From: Bog-532 sp963742875 | Lineage (GTDB): Bacteria > Actinomycetota > Actinomycetes > Streptosporangiales > Streptosporangiaceae | NCBI GenBank assembly: GCA_963742875.1 | Contig: CAVUNO010000009.1 | Coordinates: forward strand, 1 to 64,000 | Length of the DNA stretch: 64,000 nucleotides | Reading direction: 5' to 3' | In this document: in pieces, positions 47,795-57,824 of the stretch | Position numbering within the stretch: the stretch's first letter is position 1 | How the letters are laid out: each line of letters starts with the position of its first letter | Notes under the pieces: generated by a model | What the model was told of the DNA's origin: nothing | Databases searched by the model: none | Seen by the model: only the letters and a program-made list of their open reading frames with translations | Translations under genes and position numbers: made by a program

Positions 47795-48776
47795 TCAACT
47801 CCAGATGGTGACGTAGACGGGGGGGCGGAACTTGGACGGGGGGACGCCGCCGGCGGGTGACCGCATCAGCTTCATGGCCTCCGGCGTGCTCAGGAAGTGC
47901 CGCAGCGACCCGGCGATGGCGGGCCGCCGCTCCCGCTGGCGTGGTGGCGTACCAGGTGGTCTCCATCGGCGTCGCCGGCGTCTCGACGATCCGTAGCTCA
48001 CCCCGGCGGACCTGCGGGTGGAGCAGGTGCGCGACGCCGGGGGCCACGCCCGCGCCGCTGGCCGCCGCGGCCCAGGCGGCGGTGGCGTTGGGGAAGACCC
48101 GGATGCGCTTCTCCGCCACCCCCAGCCGGGTCAGCAGTCGGCTGACGTCGCTGGACGGGTCGATGCCCGACGGGTCGACCAGCCAGGGCCAGCCGGACGC
48201 GCTGCCCTTCAGCGAGTCGTGCGGAGAGGCGACCGCCACCAGGTGGGAGCGGAAGACGGGCTCGCTGACCAGTTCCTTGTCCGTCAGCATGGGGCCGAGG
48301 GCCATGTCCGCGAGCCGGTTGACCACGAGCACGGCCATCTCGTCCCCGGCGGCCACCCCGGCCGAAGCCTCCACAGGCTGCGCGAACCGGCGGGAGAACG
48401 CGTCGGTCAGCGAGCCGGCCACGAACTCCGCGATCGGGCTGGTCGTCACCAGGCGCAACTGCTCCGGGAGGCCCTGCCCGGACCGGACCGCCGCCTGCGC
48501 CTCCGCGCCCAGCGCCACCATCTGCGAAGCGACCGGCAGCAGCTTCACCCCCGCGGTGGTCAGGGTCATCGTGGCGCCGTTTCGCGTAATCAGCTGGTCA
48601 CCAAGGTGCTGGCGGAGCGCGGTCAGGGCCTGGGAAACGGCCGGTTCGCTCACGTTCAGCATCTTGGCGGCGTCTTTGACCGAACCGAGCCGGGCCACCA
48701 TCACGAACGCGCTGAGCTGGGTGAGCGTCACAAACAAGAAGATAGTCTGCCCGCTCACCGGGGTTCGCCAGGACAT
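47795..48776 (-). CDS. LysR-family transcriptional regulator (C-terminus frame-broken)
   Basis: The winged HTH is at about residues 17-75: LTQLSAFVMVARLGSVKDAA, MLNVSEPAVSQALTALRQHL. The substrate-binding domain follows (LRLVTTSPIAEFVAGSLTDA, SHLVAVASPHDSLKGSASGW). Near 47945, after TTWYATTPA, the frame shifts. The expected ending RRPAIAGSLRHFLSTPEAMK is in another frame and stops at 47795. As given, translation continues to 47757 with a meaningless tail. Divergent from a CoxM-like gene 64 bases away, it probably controls that gene and itself. Some cox clusters do carry LysR regulators. Confidence 0.8.
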
Positions 48777-48777
48777 T

Positions 48778-48791
48778 TAAGCCATTGCTTA
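48778..48791. promoter_or_regulatory. Inverted repeat, possible LysR operator
   Basis: TAAGCCATTGCTTA (TAAGC, four bases, GCTTA) lies directly upstream of the LysR start codon in the 64-bp divergent promoter region. The size resembles LysR-type boxes (T-N11-A), off by one base. Pattern only. Confidence 0.35.
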
Positions 48792-48840
48792 TCCTGCTTG
48801 TGCCGGCCGCTGCTGCGTGCCGGCCGCCGCGGGAGGGCCC

Positions 48841-49520
48841 ATGCAGGTTCCGTCACACGTTGAGTACGAGAGGGCGACGAGCGTGGAGCACGCGCTCGAA
48901 CTGCTCGCCCGGTTCGGCCCGGAGTCCCGGGTGCTCGCGGGCGGCCACAGCCTGATCCCGATGATGAAGCTGAGGCTGGCCCAGCCGGAGACGCTCATCG
49001 ACATCAACGGGATCCGTGGGCTGTCCGGGATCGTTGCCGACGGCGATGAGCTGCGGATCGGCGCCCTGGTCCGGCACGCCCAGCTGCTGGACTCCGCCGT
49101 GGCCGGCCGGCACTTCCCGGTCCTCCACGATGCCGAACGGGTCATCGCGGACCCTATCGTGCGGAACTGGGGGACGGTTGGCGGCTCGCTCTGCCAGGCC
49201 GACCCGTCCGAGGACCTGTCGGCGGTCTTCGGCGCACTGCGGGCCACGGCCATGATCCAGGGCCGGGACGGCGCCCGCGCGGTGCCGGTCCGGGAGCTTC
49301 ACGTGGGCCCGTACGAGACCGTCGTGGCCCCCGGTGAGCTGCTGACCGAGGTGCGGGTGCCGATCACGCCGGGCGGCGGGAGCGCGTACGAGAAGGTCGC
49401 ACGGCGCGCCGGTGACTGGTCCGTCGCGGCCGCCGCCGCGGTCATCTGGCTGGACCCGGCGCGCGGGACCCCTACCGTGTCCGAGGCGGGGATCGGCCTG
49501 GCCGCGGTGGGAGCGGGCCC
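48841..49520 (+). pseudogene. Second CoxM-like FAD-binding subunit, 3'-truncated
   Basis: ATG 48841 opens MQVPSHVEYERATSVEHALE with the FAD motif SRVLAGGHSLIPMMKLRLAQ and RNWGTVGGSLCQADPSEDLS. The start of the C-terminal flavin domain (SAYEKVARRAGDWSVAAAAA) is present. Similarity ends at EAGIGLAAVG near 49515, about 50 residues short of a normal CoxM. From there the sequence belongs to a CoxE-like gene in another frame. It is the surviving head of a second cox operon whose coxS and coxL are gone. Confidence 0.8.
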
Positions 49521-50398
49521 TCGACGCGCTGTCCGGCGGCCCCGGCGACGGGGCGGATCCGCAGGACCTCGACGAGATGCCGTGGCGCACGCTGTCGTCG
49601 GACGCCGAGCGGCTGGCCGGCCGCGATTTCGCCGACCTGTCCGCCGCGGAACTGCTGCAGCTCGAGGCGCTGATGCGCCAGCGCGCGCTGTCCACCCCGC
49701 CGCGCCGGACCCGCCGGTACCGGCCGGAGCCGGCGGGCAGCCGGCCGGACCTGCGGATGACCCTGCGCCAGGCGCGGCGCACGGCCGGCGAACCTGTGCA
49801 GCTCGCCCGCCGGGCCCCGCGCCTGCGGCCCCGGCGGCTGGTGGTGCTGTGTGACATTTCCGGTTCGATGGAGCCGTACGCCCGGGCCATGCTCCAGCTC
49901 CTGTACTGCGCCAGCCAGGGGAAGGCCGGCCACCGCGGTGCGGGGCGCGGGACAACGGGCCGGGTCCGGGCCGAGGTGTTCACGTTTGCCACCCGGCTCA
50001 CCCGGATCACCGCCGAACTGACCGGCTCCCGGCCGGAAACCGTACTGGCCCGGGCCGGAGCGGCCGCCCCCGACTGGTCCGGCGGCACCCGCATCGGCGC
50101 CTCCCTCAAGGAATTCAACGACGAGTACGGCTGCCCGGGCCTGGCCCGCGGTGCCGTCGTCCTGATCATCTCCGACGGCTGGGAAACGGGCGATGCGGCC
50201 CAGCTCGGGCAGCAGATGGCGCGGCTGTCCCGGGTGGCCTACCGGATCGTCTGGGCCAACCCGCGCACCAAGAGCCCGCGCTACCGGCCCGAGGTCAGTG
50301 GCATGGCCGCCGCCTGGCCCTACTGCGACGCGGTCGTGAGCGCGCACAGCCTGAACGCGATCGACGACCTGATCACCGCGCTCGCCAGCTCCGCCTGA
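49520..50398 (+). pseudogene. Second CoxE-like VWA protein, 5'-truncated
   Basis: From about 49520 the frame reads RALDALSGGPGDGADPQDLD, MRQRALSTPPRRTRRYRPEP and then the VWA domain with MIDAS VLCDISGSMEPYARAMLQLL, VFTFATRLTRITAEL, GGTRIGASLKEFNDEYG and AVVLIISDGWETGDAAQLG. It ends normally at 50398. The N-terminal 100 or so residues expected of a CoxE are missing. The domain parallels that of the gene at 18571. The N-terminus was lost in the deletion that joined it to the CoxM-like gene. Confidence 0.78.
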
Positions 50399-50425
50399 CC
50401 ACCGTCAGGCCCGGGGCCCCGCCGC

Positions 50426-53029
50426 TCAGGCCACGCTCACCTGGATGGTGTGGTAGCCGGTGGCCCCGTTCGGCTCCGCGCCCTGCACCACCGCGGTCTG
50501 CGTGTAGCCGGTCTGGTCGGTCGCCCTGACCTGGATCTTGTGCACGCCCGGGCTGGCGTCCCAGCGGTAGTACCACTGCCGCCAGGTGTCGATCGTGTCC
50601 TGCGTGGCCAGGGCCGCCTCGTGCCACACGCCGTCCACGCCGACCTCGACGCGCGCGACTCCCTTGCGCTGGGCCCACGCGACGCCCGCCACGACGACGG
50701 GACCCGCGGAAAGGGCCTTGCCGGGCTTCGGGGTGTCGATGCGGGACTCGGTCTTGACCTCCGCCTGCTCTGACCAGCCCCGCTTGACCCAGTAGGCGTT
50801 GTAGGCGGCGTAGGTGGTCAGTTCCATGTCGACGACCCACTTGCACGCCGAGACGTAGCCGTACAGGCCCGGGACGACGACCCGGACCGGGAAGCCGTGC
50901 TCGGGCGGCAGCGGCACGCCGTTCATGGCGACGGCCAGCATCGCGTCCCGCCCGTCCATCACGGCTTGGGTGGAGACGCCGATGGCCATGCCCTGGGTGT
51001 CGCGCATGACGATCTGGGTGGCCCCGGGGTGGACCCCGGCCTCGCGGAGCAGGTCGGCGAGCCGCGCGCCCTGCCAGCGGGCGTTGCCGATGTACCCGCC
51101 GCCGACCGATTCCGACACGCAGACGATCGTGATGTCCCGCTGGATCTGCGGCCGCTTCATCAGGTCGTCGAAGGTGATGCTGATCGGTTTGTCCACCATG
51201 CCGTGGATGCGCAGTTGCCAGTTGGCGGTGGTCAGCGGGGGTACGACGAGGGCTGTGTCGACGCGGTAGAAGGCGGCGTTCGGTGTGTAGAAAGGCGACA
51301 GCCCCGGCAGGGTGAGCTCGGTCCCGGGCGGCAGTGGGGGGGCCTTCAACAGCGGGGTGACCGCGCTGCCGGAGCCGCCGGCGCTGATGGCCCGCTGCTG
51401 GCCGAGGACCTTCCCGGCCACGCCGGCCACGACCGCCGCCCCGGCCGCCGTGAGCCCGGCCAGCAGGAAGCTGCGGCGGTTGGTGCCGACCACTTCCGGT
51501 TCGCCCCGGCGGTAACCGCCGCGGGCCCGCTGCGCCGTAGCCGCCAGGATCAGCTGCGGATCCCCGGCGCGGACGAGCAGGACCAGGGCCGCGACGCCGG
51601 CCACGCCACCGATGAGGGAGGGGATCACATCGGTGGCGTGGCTCTCCGGCCGGGTGAGGGCCACGAAGGCGCCGAAGGCGCCGAGCGCGGCCATGCCGGT
51701 CACGCCACCGGCCAGCCGCCGCCGGGCGAGCAGCCCGTTGGCCATCACGAGAACGGCGATGACCGCGTAGATGCCCACCAGGAGCATCAGCTTGTAGCTC
51801 TCGCCGAACGACTGGATGGCGAACGTCTTCACCCCGGACGAGACCTGCCCGAGCACGGCATCACCGATCGCGATCGCCGGCGACGCCTGCGGGCGCACGA
51901 ACGCCGCCGCGAGGATCGCCACGCCGATCGCCACGGCGCCGGACAGCAGCCCGGTCACGATGCCGGCCAGCCGCCCCCGGCCGCGCCGTCGCCAGGAACC
52001 TGCGCCCACACCGCCGTCGGCCCCGCCGGCTCCTCCGTTCAGGTAGCGCTCAAGCCCCTGGTAGGCCGTGGGGTCTTGCGCGGCCAGGTCGGCCAGCTTC
52101 ACGCCGGGCAGGCTCGGGTGCTCACCGGCGGGCGGGTTGGCCGCCTCCCGGGCCGGAGCCTGGTCCCGGAAGGTGGCCTGGTCGAAGCCGGCCGGTTCCT
52201 GATATGGGGCGGAATCGGGGTAAGCGGCGGAGCCGGGGTATCCGTCCGCGCTGGGGTATCCGCCCGGGCCGGCGTACCCGGAGGGGGAGCGCCCGGCGCC
52301 GGCGAAAGCGACCGGTTCCTGGTAGGCCGTGGCGCCCGGGTAGCCGGGGGAGGGAGGCTCCTGGTAGCCGGCGTTCTGGTAGTCGGGATTCTGGTAGCCG
52401 GGCCTCGGGTATTCCGCGCCCGGGAAGGGGGCGGCCGGGTGGTACCCGGTGCGCCGACGATCGGCGTTGCCCGGATTGGACGGAGTGCCCCCCGGTGCGC
52501 CGCCGCCCGGGTACGAGGCCCCCTGGTATGTACCGTTCCGGTAGCCGCCGGAGCCCTGGTAGGCGCCGGGGTCCCGGTAGGCCTGGGGGTCCTGGTATGT
52601 GGCGGGGTCCTGGTACGCGCCGGGGTCCTGGTACGCGCCGGGGTCCTGGTACGCGCCGGGGTCCTGGTACGCGCCGGGGTCCTGGTACGCGCCGGGGTCC
52701 TGGTACGCGCCGGGGTCCTGGTACGCGCCGGGGCCCTGGTACGCGCCGGGGCCCTGGTATGCGCCGGGGCCCTGGTATGCGCCGGGGTCCTGGTATGCGC
52801 CGGGGTCCTGGTACGCGCCGGGGTCCTGGTACGCGCCGGGGTCCTGGTACGCGCCGGGGCCCTGGTATGCGCCGGGGCCTTGGTAATCCGTGGCGCCAGG
52901 CCACGCCGCGGCGTTCGGCTGGTCGCCGGTCTCCCACCGGGGACGGGTTCCAGCGTGCTGACCACGACGGGACGACCCATCCGGGGCTTGTCCGCGCGGT
53001 CGGCGTCGATCAGGGCCCTGATTGCTCAT
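50426..53029 (-). CDS. Membrane-anchored sulfite-oxidase-family molybdopterin oxidoreductase with hexapeptide-repeat N-terminus
   Basis: The 867-residue protein has three parts. The first 300 or so residues are disordered, including about 15 exact copies of YQ(D/G)PGA and then looser Tyr/Pro/Gly repeats. Four to five membrane helices follow (AGIVTGLLSGAVAIGVAILA, LLVGIYAVIAVLVMANGLLA and others) and a twin-arginine-like helix RRSFLLAGLTAAGAAVVAG. The C-terminal Moco domain contains the cofactor Cys in ITIVCVSESVGGGYIGNARW and a dimerisation-type Ig-like end (GVARVEVGVDGVWHEA). The catalytic domain should face outside. The substrate is unknown; the family reduces or oxidises S- and N-oxides. 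Confidence 0.85.
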   Translation of the reverse strand: MSNQGPDRRRPRGQAPDGSSRRGQHAGTRPRWETGDQPNAAAWPGATDYQGPGAYQGPGAYQDPGAYQDPGAYQDPGAYQDPGAYQGPGAYQGPGAYQGPGAYQDPGAYQDPGAYQDPGAYQDPGAYQDPGAYQDPGAYQDPATYQDPQAYRDPGAYQGSGGYRNGTYQGASYPGGGAPGGTPSNPGNADRRRTGYHPAAPFPGAEYPRPGYQNPDYQNAGYQEPPSPGYPGATAYQEPVAFAGAGRSPSGYAGPGGYPSADGYPGSAAYPDSAPYQEPAGFDQATFRDQAPAREAANPPAGEHPSLPGVKLADLAAQDPTAYQGLERYLNGGAGGADGGVGAGSWRRRGRGRLAGIVTGLLSGAVAIGVAILAAAFVRPQASPAIAIGDAVLGQVSSGVKTFAIQSFGESYKLMLLVGIYAVIAVLVMANGLLARRRLAGGVTGMAALGAFGAFVALTRPESHATDVIPSLIGGVAGVAALVLLVRAGDPQLILAATAQRARGGYRRGEPEVVGTNRRSFLLAGLTAAGAAVVAGVAGKVLGQQRAISAGGSGSAVTPLLKAPPLPPGTELTLPGLSPFYTPNAAFYRVDTALVVPPLTTANWQLRIHGMVDKPISITFDDLMKRPQIQRDITIVCVSESVGGGYIGNARWQGARLADLLREAGVHPGATQIVMRDTQGMAIGVSTQAVMDGRDAMLAVAMNGVPLPPEHGFPVRVVVPGLYGYVSACKWVVDMELTTYAAYNAYWVKRGWSEQAEVKTESRIDTPKPGKALSAGPVVVAGVAWAQRKGVARVEVGVDGVWHEAALATQDTIDTWRQWYYRWDASPGVHKIQVRATDQTGYTQTAVVQGAEPNGATGYHTIQVSVA
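52540..52890. repeat. 18-bp tandem repeat array coding for YQ(D/G)PGA
   Basis: About 18 units of the 18-bp sequence CCGGGGTCCTGGTACGCG (plus strand) stand head to tail. They differ mainly by GTCC/GCCC (Asp or Gly) and TAC/TAT. They lie entirely within the N-terminus of the molybdoprotein and keep all frames open, which creates spurious overlapping frames on both strands. Such arrays change length easily. Confidence 0.92.
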
Positions 53030-53108
53030 GCATCAAATCTGCCCTGCCCAGGCCGCCGTGGGCCGGTTCCTGCTGCACCGGTAACCGACCGGTAAGAAGC
53101 GGTCCCCG

Positions 53109-54629
53109 CTACAAGCGGAGAAGCGGGGACCGCTTGTCCGTACCGGCCGGTGCACCCGCCGTGGTCATGGCGCCCACCAGGTCGCCCCCGGCCGGGGGGA
53201 CCGGGTCGGCCGGCGGGGCACTGGCTGCTTCCGCGAAAACCATGCGTGGGTAGCGCGCGATGACCAGGCGGACGACCCAGATGAGGGCCACGAAGAGGGC
53301 GGCCAGCCCGTACCCGATCGCCTGCGAGTGGTGAATGACCCGCCACCTGCCCAGGTGCGGCTCGGCCGCGAGGTAGCCGCCGGCCGCGAACGCCAGCCAC
53401 TCCGGCCGGCCGTCCAGCACCACCAGCATGACCAGGAGGATCGCGTACCACTGGTAGTCCGGCGTCGTCACGGCCAGGGCCACGCCGGTCATCGCGACCG
53501 CGCCGCGCCAGGGGTGGTCCGGATCGGCGAAGCGCAGTACGGCCAGGCCGGTCACCGCGAGCACCGCGACGGCGATCACGATGGCCGACCGGCCGCTCGT
53601 GAACAGCCCGATGATGGCGAACCGCTGACCGCTGTCGTACCCCTCCTGCTGCAGGTACCCCGGCAGGAATCCGGCGACCCGGCTGCCGACAGCCAGCACG
53701 TGCGGCAGGTAGACGACGGCGATGGCGCTGCCCGCGGCGGCGATGACGGCCCACCACCTGCGCCGCAGCACAGCGGGGCCCGCGAGCACGGGTGTCACCT
53801 TGGTCGCGATGGCCAGTCCGAGCAGGGCGCCGCCCAGCAGCGCGCCCCGGCGGCCGCCGTTCGGCCGGGCCAGGATGAGCAGCGCCACCGCCGCCAGCAG
53901 GACCGCCACCACATCCACGTGCGCGTTGTTGCCTGCCTCCAGGGCGACCGTCGGGCACCACGCCCACAGCGCCGCCCAGCGCAGATCGCGGCCCAGCCAG
54001 CGGAGCCCGGCCAGCAGCACCAGCGTCACCAGGACCGCGCACGCGCCCGCCGCCGCCTGCACCGGCGTCGATCCGGCTGACACCGGCGTGACGTAGTGCA
54101 GTGCCAGGAAGTAGGCCTCCGCGACCGGCGGGTAGATGGTCGGCACGGTCGGGCGGTTGATCCGGGTGCAGCCCGCGGCCAGCGTGCTCCCCGGGTGGCC
54201 GGGCACCGGAGTATGCGGCCAGACGCAGTGCGGGAACTGGGCGCTCCAATGGGCGCCGGTCCACAGGAAGGGGTCGCGCAGGTGCGCCAGCTGCGGTGCC
54301 GACGGCACGAAGGCGTACGGGTCGATGCCGGCCGCCTGCACGCGGCCGTCCCACATGTAGCGGTACAGGTCGTCGCTCTGCTGTGGCGCCGCCGACATCG
54401 CCACGACCTGGATGACGATCCCGCCGATGATGATGAGGCCCACCGACCAGCGCAGCGAGACGCCGCGCAGCAGCCACGCCGCGACGGCGAACAGCATCCA
54501 CGCGCCCACGACGAGCGGCAGGGGCTGTAGCGGCAACGGATCGGCGCTCGGCCGGACCACGAGGAATTCCAGACCACAGATCATCACCAGGGCCGCGATG
54601 ACCGCGCCGGCCCGAAGCTTCGCACTCAT
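53109..54629 (-). CDS. Polyprenol-phosphate-mannose-dependent mannosyltransferase-like membrane protein (GT87/DUF2029 type)
   Basis: The 506-residue polytopic protein has about 11-12 hydrophobic helices. Early loops contain SDDLYRYMWDGRVQAAGIDP, the acidic motif typical of GT-C mannosyltransferases of actinobacteria, and INRPTVPTIYPPVAEAYFLA. Later segments are EAGNNAHVDVVAVLLAAVAL and GLAIATKVTPVLAGPAVLRR. Such enzymes add mannose or arabinose from a lipid-linked donor to cell-envelope glycans. It is co-directional with the molybdoprotein and the methyltransferase genes. Confidence 0.78.
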   Translation of the reverse strand: MSAKLRAGAVIAALVMICGLEFLVVRPSADPLPLQPLPLVVGAWMLFAVAAWLLRGVSLRWSVGLIIIGGIVIQVVAMSAAPQQSDDLYRYMWDGRVQAAGIDPYAFVPSAPQLAHLRDPFLWTGAHWSAQFPHCVWPHTPVPGHPGSTLAAGCTRINRPTVPTIYPPVAEAYFLALHYVTPVSAGSTPVQAAAGACAVLVTLVLLAGLRWLGRDLRWAALWAWCPTVALEAGNNAHVDVVAVLLAAVALLILARPNGGRRGALLGGALLGLAIATKVTPVLAGPAVLRRRWWAVIAAAGSAIAVVYLPHVLAVGSRVAGFLPGYLQQEGYDSGQRFAIIGLFTSGRSAIVIAVAVLAVTGLAVLRFADPDHPWRGAVAMTGVALAVTTPDYQWYAILLVMLVVLDGRPEWLAFAAGGYLAAEPHLGRWRVIHHSQAIGYGLAALFVALIWVVRLVIARYPRMVFAEAASAPPADPVPPAGGDLVGAMTTAGAPAGTDKRSPLLRL

Positions 54630-54657
54630 GGTCGCCAGGCTGCCATCACGGCACCGA

Positions 54658-55454
54658 TTACGGGCGCGTCTCCCGCGTGCGGTAATGGATCGTTAAGACG
54701 GCAAGCTGCCCTCCGGCCGCCAGATCGGCGGGCTGGTCTCCGGCGCCGGTGTCCGCGTACGCCTCCTCGGGCGAGTCGGCCCCAGGGGCGAGCGCCCCGG
54801 CGGCGAACGTGATCAGCGACGGGACGGCGGGCGCCTCGCAGGCGAGCGCGGCGAAGCAGCGCCCGCTCGCGGTCCACGTCTCCTCCAGGATCAGCCCGGC
54901 GCTGCGCGCGACGTTACCGATCTGGTCCGCGCCCACGTACGCCCACGGGAACCACGCACCGGCGGAGCCTTCCCGGCGCAGCCGGACGTTCTCACACCGG
55001 AGCGGAACGCCCGGGGGCTGTACCTCTACGAGGGCGTGGCCGCCGCGCGCGAGCAGTTCGCCCACCCGGCGCAGCAGCGCGGCCGGATCACCGCCGATCC
55101 CGATATTCCCGTCGGCCAGCAGGACGGTCATCCAGCGGCCCGCGCCGGGAACGCGCCCGAACACGTCGCGCAGCATCGCGAGCGCGCCCGATGACTGCGC
55201 GATCTTGACCGCGTACGGCGTGACGTCGATGCCCAGCGCCGGGACACCGCGCTCGGCGAGCGCCACGGTGCAGCCAGGCCCGGCCCGGAGCCCACGTCGA
55301 GTGTGGGCCCGTGGCAACGGTCGACCAGTGACGTGTCACCCGGCGCCTCGTCGAGCCACTGGTCGACCGCCAGGGGCATGAGGGTGCCGTCGGCGTGTTC
55401 GACCTCGGCCTGCACGGCACCGGCCAGCGCCGCCTCGTAAAGTTCGCCGAGCAC
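54658..55454 (-). pseudogene. Class I SAM-dependent methyltransferase (one frame break)
   Basis: ATG 55454 opens MLGELYEAALAGAVQAEVEH. The SAM motif begins PTLDVGSGPG and then the frame shifts near 55278. The next frame continues CTVALAERGVPALGIDVTPY, VLLADGNIGIGGDPAALLRR and VGELLARGGHALVEVQPPGV. One extra base in a C/G run would give an intact methyltransferase of about 265 residues. The acceptor is unknown. Its position suggests small-molecule or glycan methylation in the envelope locus. Confidence 0.75.
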
Positions 55455-55762
55455 GCGGTCTCCTCCCTAGAAGGACACGCGGTTTCGCCTGCGCGCCGTA
55501 CCGTCCGCGCCAGGCTTGGGTAATTCCGCGGGCCTATCATCGGCGCGCCACCCCGGCCGCTCAGCCGCCCGGCCGAGCCAGCTCCAGGTGCACCACGCCA
55601 CCCCGGAAGTCTTCACCACAACTAGCCTGGCAGGCCGGGCGTTCAGAGGAACGTCACCGACCTTACGGAGCCATGACGGATTTGAACCAGTTCGGGCCCG
55701 CGATCCGTGTAATGGCTTTAACGTGAGGGCACAGCAAACTTGGACGGGAGGCCGTAGCGACA
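55455..55762. other. Divergent intergenic region
   Basis: No gene is seen. This is the shared upstream region of the methyltransferase (minus) and the response regulator (plus). A ribosome site (GGGAGGCC) precedes the regulator start. I see no convincing operator. Confidence 0.45.
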
Positions 55763-56488
55763 ATGGTGGCCGCGGTAAAACACCCCGATCCGCCGGGCCG
55801 GATCGTAGTCGTCGATGACGATCCGACCGTCGCGGATGTCGTCGGACGGTACCTGGTCCGCGACGGGCACTACGTCGAATGCGTGCACGACGGGCAGGAG
55901 GCGCTGCGCCGGGTGGCTGAAGAGCCACCTGACCTGGTCGTTCTCGACCTCATGCTGCCGGGCATCGACGGTCTCGAGGTGTGCCGCCGGCTGCGTGCCC
56001 GGTGGCCCATCCCGGTGGTCATGCTGACCGCGCTCGGCGACGAGGCGGACCGCCTCGTCGGTTTCGAGACCGGCGCCGATGACTACGTCACCAAGCCGTT
56101 CAGCCCGCGTGAGCTGGCGCTGCGGGTGCGTTCCGTGCTGCGCCGCGCCCGGGGGACCGGCCTGCCCGACTCCCGGCCCGTGGGCGTGATCGCGGACGGT
56201 GATCTGTCGGTCGACCTGACCGCGCACGAGGTCCGGGCAGGCGGCACGCTGCTGTCCCTGACCTCGCGCGAATATGACCTGCTGGTCTTTCTGATGCAGC
56301 ATCCGCGCAAGGCCTTCACCCGCGAGCAACTGCTCAACCAGGTGTGGAGCTGGACGTTCGGCGACACCTCGACGGTCACCGTGCACGTCCGCCGGCTGCG
56401 CGAGAAACTGGAGTCGGACCCGACGCTGCCGCGCCGGATCGTCACGGTCTGGGGCGTGGGCTACCGCTACGAGCCCGAGGCGGCCTGA
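55763..56488 (+). CDS. OmpR/PhoB-family response regulator
   Basis: The 241-residue regulator has a receiver domain (RIVVVDDDPTVADVVGRYLV, phospho-acceptor Asp in LVVLDLMLPGIDGLEVC, Lys in GADDYVTKPFSPRELALRV) followed by a winged-helix DNA-binding domain (LSLTSREYDLLVFLMQHPRK, TVTVHVRRLREKLESDPTLP, VWGVGYRYEP). It overlaps the start of the histidine kinase gene (TGATG). It pairs with that kinase. Its targets may include the nearby envelope genes. Confidence 0.93.
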   Translation: MVAAVKHPDPPGRIVVVDDDPTVADVVGRYLVRDGHYVECVHDGQEALRRVAEEPPDLVVLDLMLPGIDGLEVCRRLRARWPIPVVMLTALGDEADRLVGFETGADDYVTKPFSPRELALRVRSVLRRARGTGLPDSRPVGVIADGDLSVDLTAHEVRAGGTLLSLTSREYDLLVFLMQHPRKAFTREQLLNQVWSWTFGDTSTVTVHVRRLREKLESDPTLPRRIVTVWGVGYRYEPEAA

Positions 56489-57736
56489 TGACCGGTGCCG
56501 TGCCGGGCGTCCTCGCGGCGCCCGGCGAAATCATGCCGGGTGTGCAGGCCACTGACCTGCTCCATGTCCTGGAATCCGCGGCCGCGATCGGGGCCGTCAC
56601 CACGATCATCGGGGTCATCGCGCTGCGCGCGCTTGCGCGCAGCTCTATCGGCTCGATGCTCGCGCTCATCGCGGCCGTGACGGTCGTGACGTCCATCGCC
56701 GGAGTCGGCGGCATCACCGTCATCATGGTGGGCAACGCCCAGGACCGCGAGGTCATGCTGGAACTGATCGCCATCGCGGGCCTGGCCGGGTTCGCCGTCG
56801 CCATGCTGATCAGCCGCAAGCTCACCAAGGCCAGCCGGGCAGCTCCTCACCTCCGTGCAGAAGGTCGGCGACACCGGCCTGTATATTCCCCCCTCGGTGC
56901 CGTTGCCCGCCGAGCTGGCCGGGCTGTCCGATGGCCTGGCCGCCGCGCATGACCGGCTGGGGCAGGCCCGGAACCGCGAGCGTGCGCTGGAAGCGAGCCG
57001 CCGCGAGCTGGTCGCCTGGGTCAGCCACGACCTGCGGACCCCGCTGGCCGGGCTGCGCGCGATGGCCGAGGCCCTGGAAGACCAGGTGGTCATCGATCCG
57101 CGTGAGGTCAGCAGCTATCACACCCAGATCCGGCGTGAGGTGGACCGCCTCTCCGTCATGATCGACGACCTGTTCGAGCTGTCCCGGATCCACGCGGGCG
57201 CGCTGCGGCTGTCCCGCCGGATGGTGGGACTCGACGATCTGGTGGCCGAGGTCCTCGCCAGCGCCGAGCCGGTGGCCCGGGCCGAGGGCGTCCGGCTGGC
57301 CGGCTCCGCGGTACGCGGCATGCCGATCTACGCCGATCCCGCAGAGTTCGGGCGGGCGCTGCGCAACCTGATCATCAACGCGATCCGGCACACCCCCGCC
57401 GACGGGACGGTCGAGGTCATGGGTGACGTTCAGGAGGGCATGGCGCACTTCAGCGTGTCCGACGCCTGTGGCGGCATCCCGCCGCAGGATCTGCCGCGCG
57501 TCTTCGACGTCGCCTTCCGCGGTGAGGCGGCCCGCACGCCCGGCCCGCAGGAGGGCGCCGGGCTGGGGCTCAGCATCGCCCGGGGGATCGTCGAGGCGCA
57601 CTCGGGCCAGATCGCCGTGCGCAACGCCGGGCCCGGCTGCCAGTTCCTCATCCGGCTGCCCCTGGCCCGTCCGGTCGCGCCGCCCGCACGCCGTCCGGCC
57701 GTCGCGCACCAGCGGGCCGTCTCCGCCACCGGCTAA
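56488..57736 (+). pseudogene. Sensor histidine kinase (one frame break after the membrane part)
   Basis: From ATG 56488 two or three membrane helices are seen (AIGAVTTIIGVIALRALARS, SMLALIAAVTVVTSIAGVGG, LIAIAGLAGFAVAMLISRKL). After LTKASRA near 56840 the frame changes and continues QLLTSVQKVGDTGLYIPPSV, a linker, the H box LVAWVSHDLRTPLAGLRAMA with the phosphorylated His, the N box LRNLIINAIRHTPADGTVEV and the G box EGAGLGLSIARGIVEAHSGQ. Removing one G near 56841 would join the parts into about 415 residues. The kinase domain is intact. Probably a consensus error, since the partner regulator is intact. Confidence 0.83.
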
Positions 57737-57824
57737 CCCCTCCACTCAAACGGCCCTCGCCGCCGCGCAGGTTTTCCTCCGGTCTGGCGGCGTTCCGCTC
57801 TGGCAGCGTTCCGCGGGCCCGGCG

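Noticed and set aside
52540..52890. CRISPR-like array
   Set aside because: The 18-bp units are directly adjacent without spacers and code for a hexapeptide repeat in the molybdoprotein.
52204..53253. Arg/Gly/Pro-rich frames overlapping the repeat array on both strands
   Set aside because: They are products of the frame-open 18-bp repeat; the minus-strand molybdoprotein explains the region.
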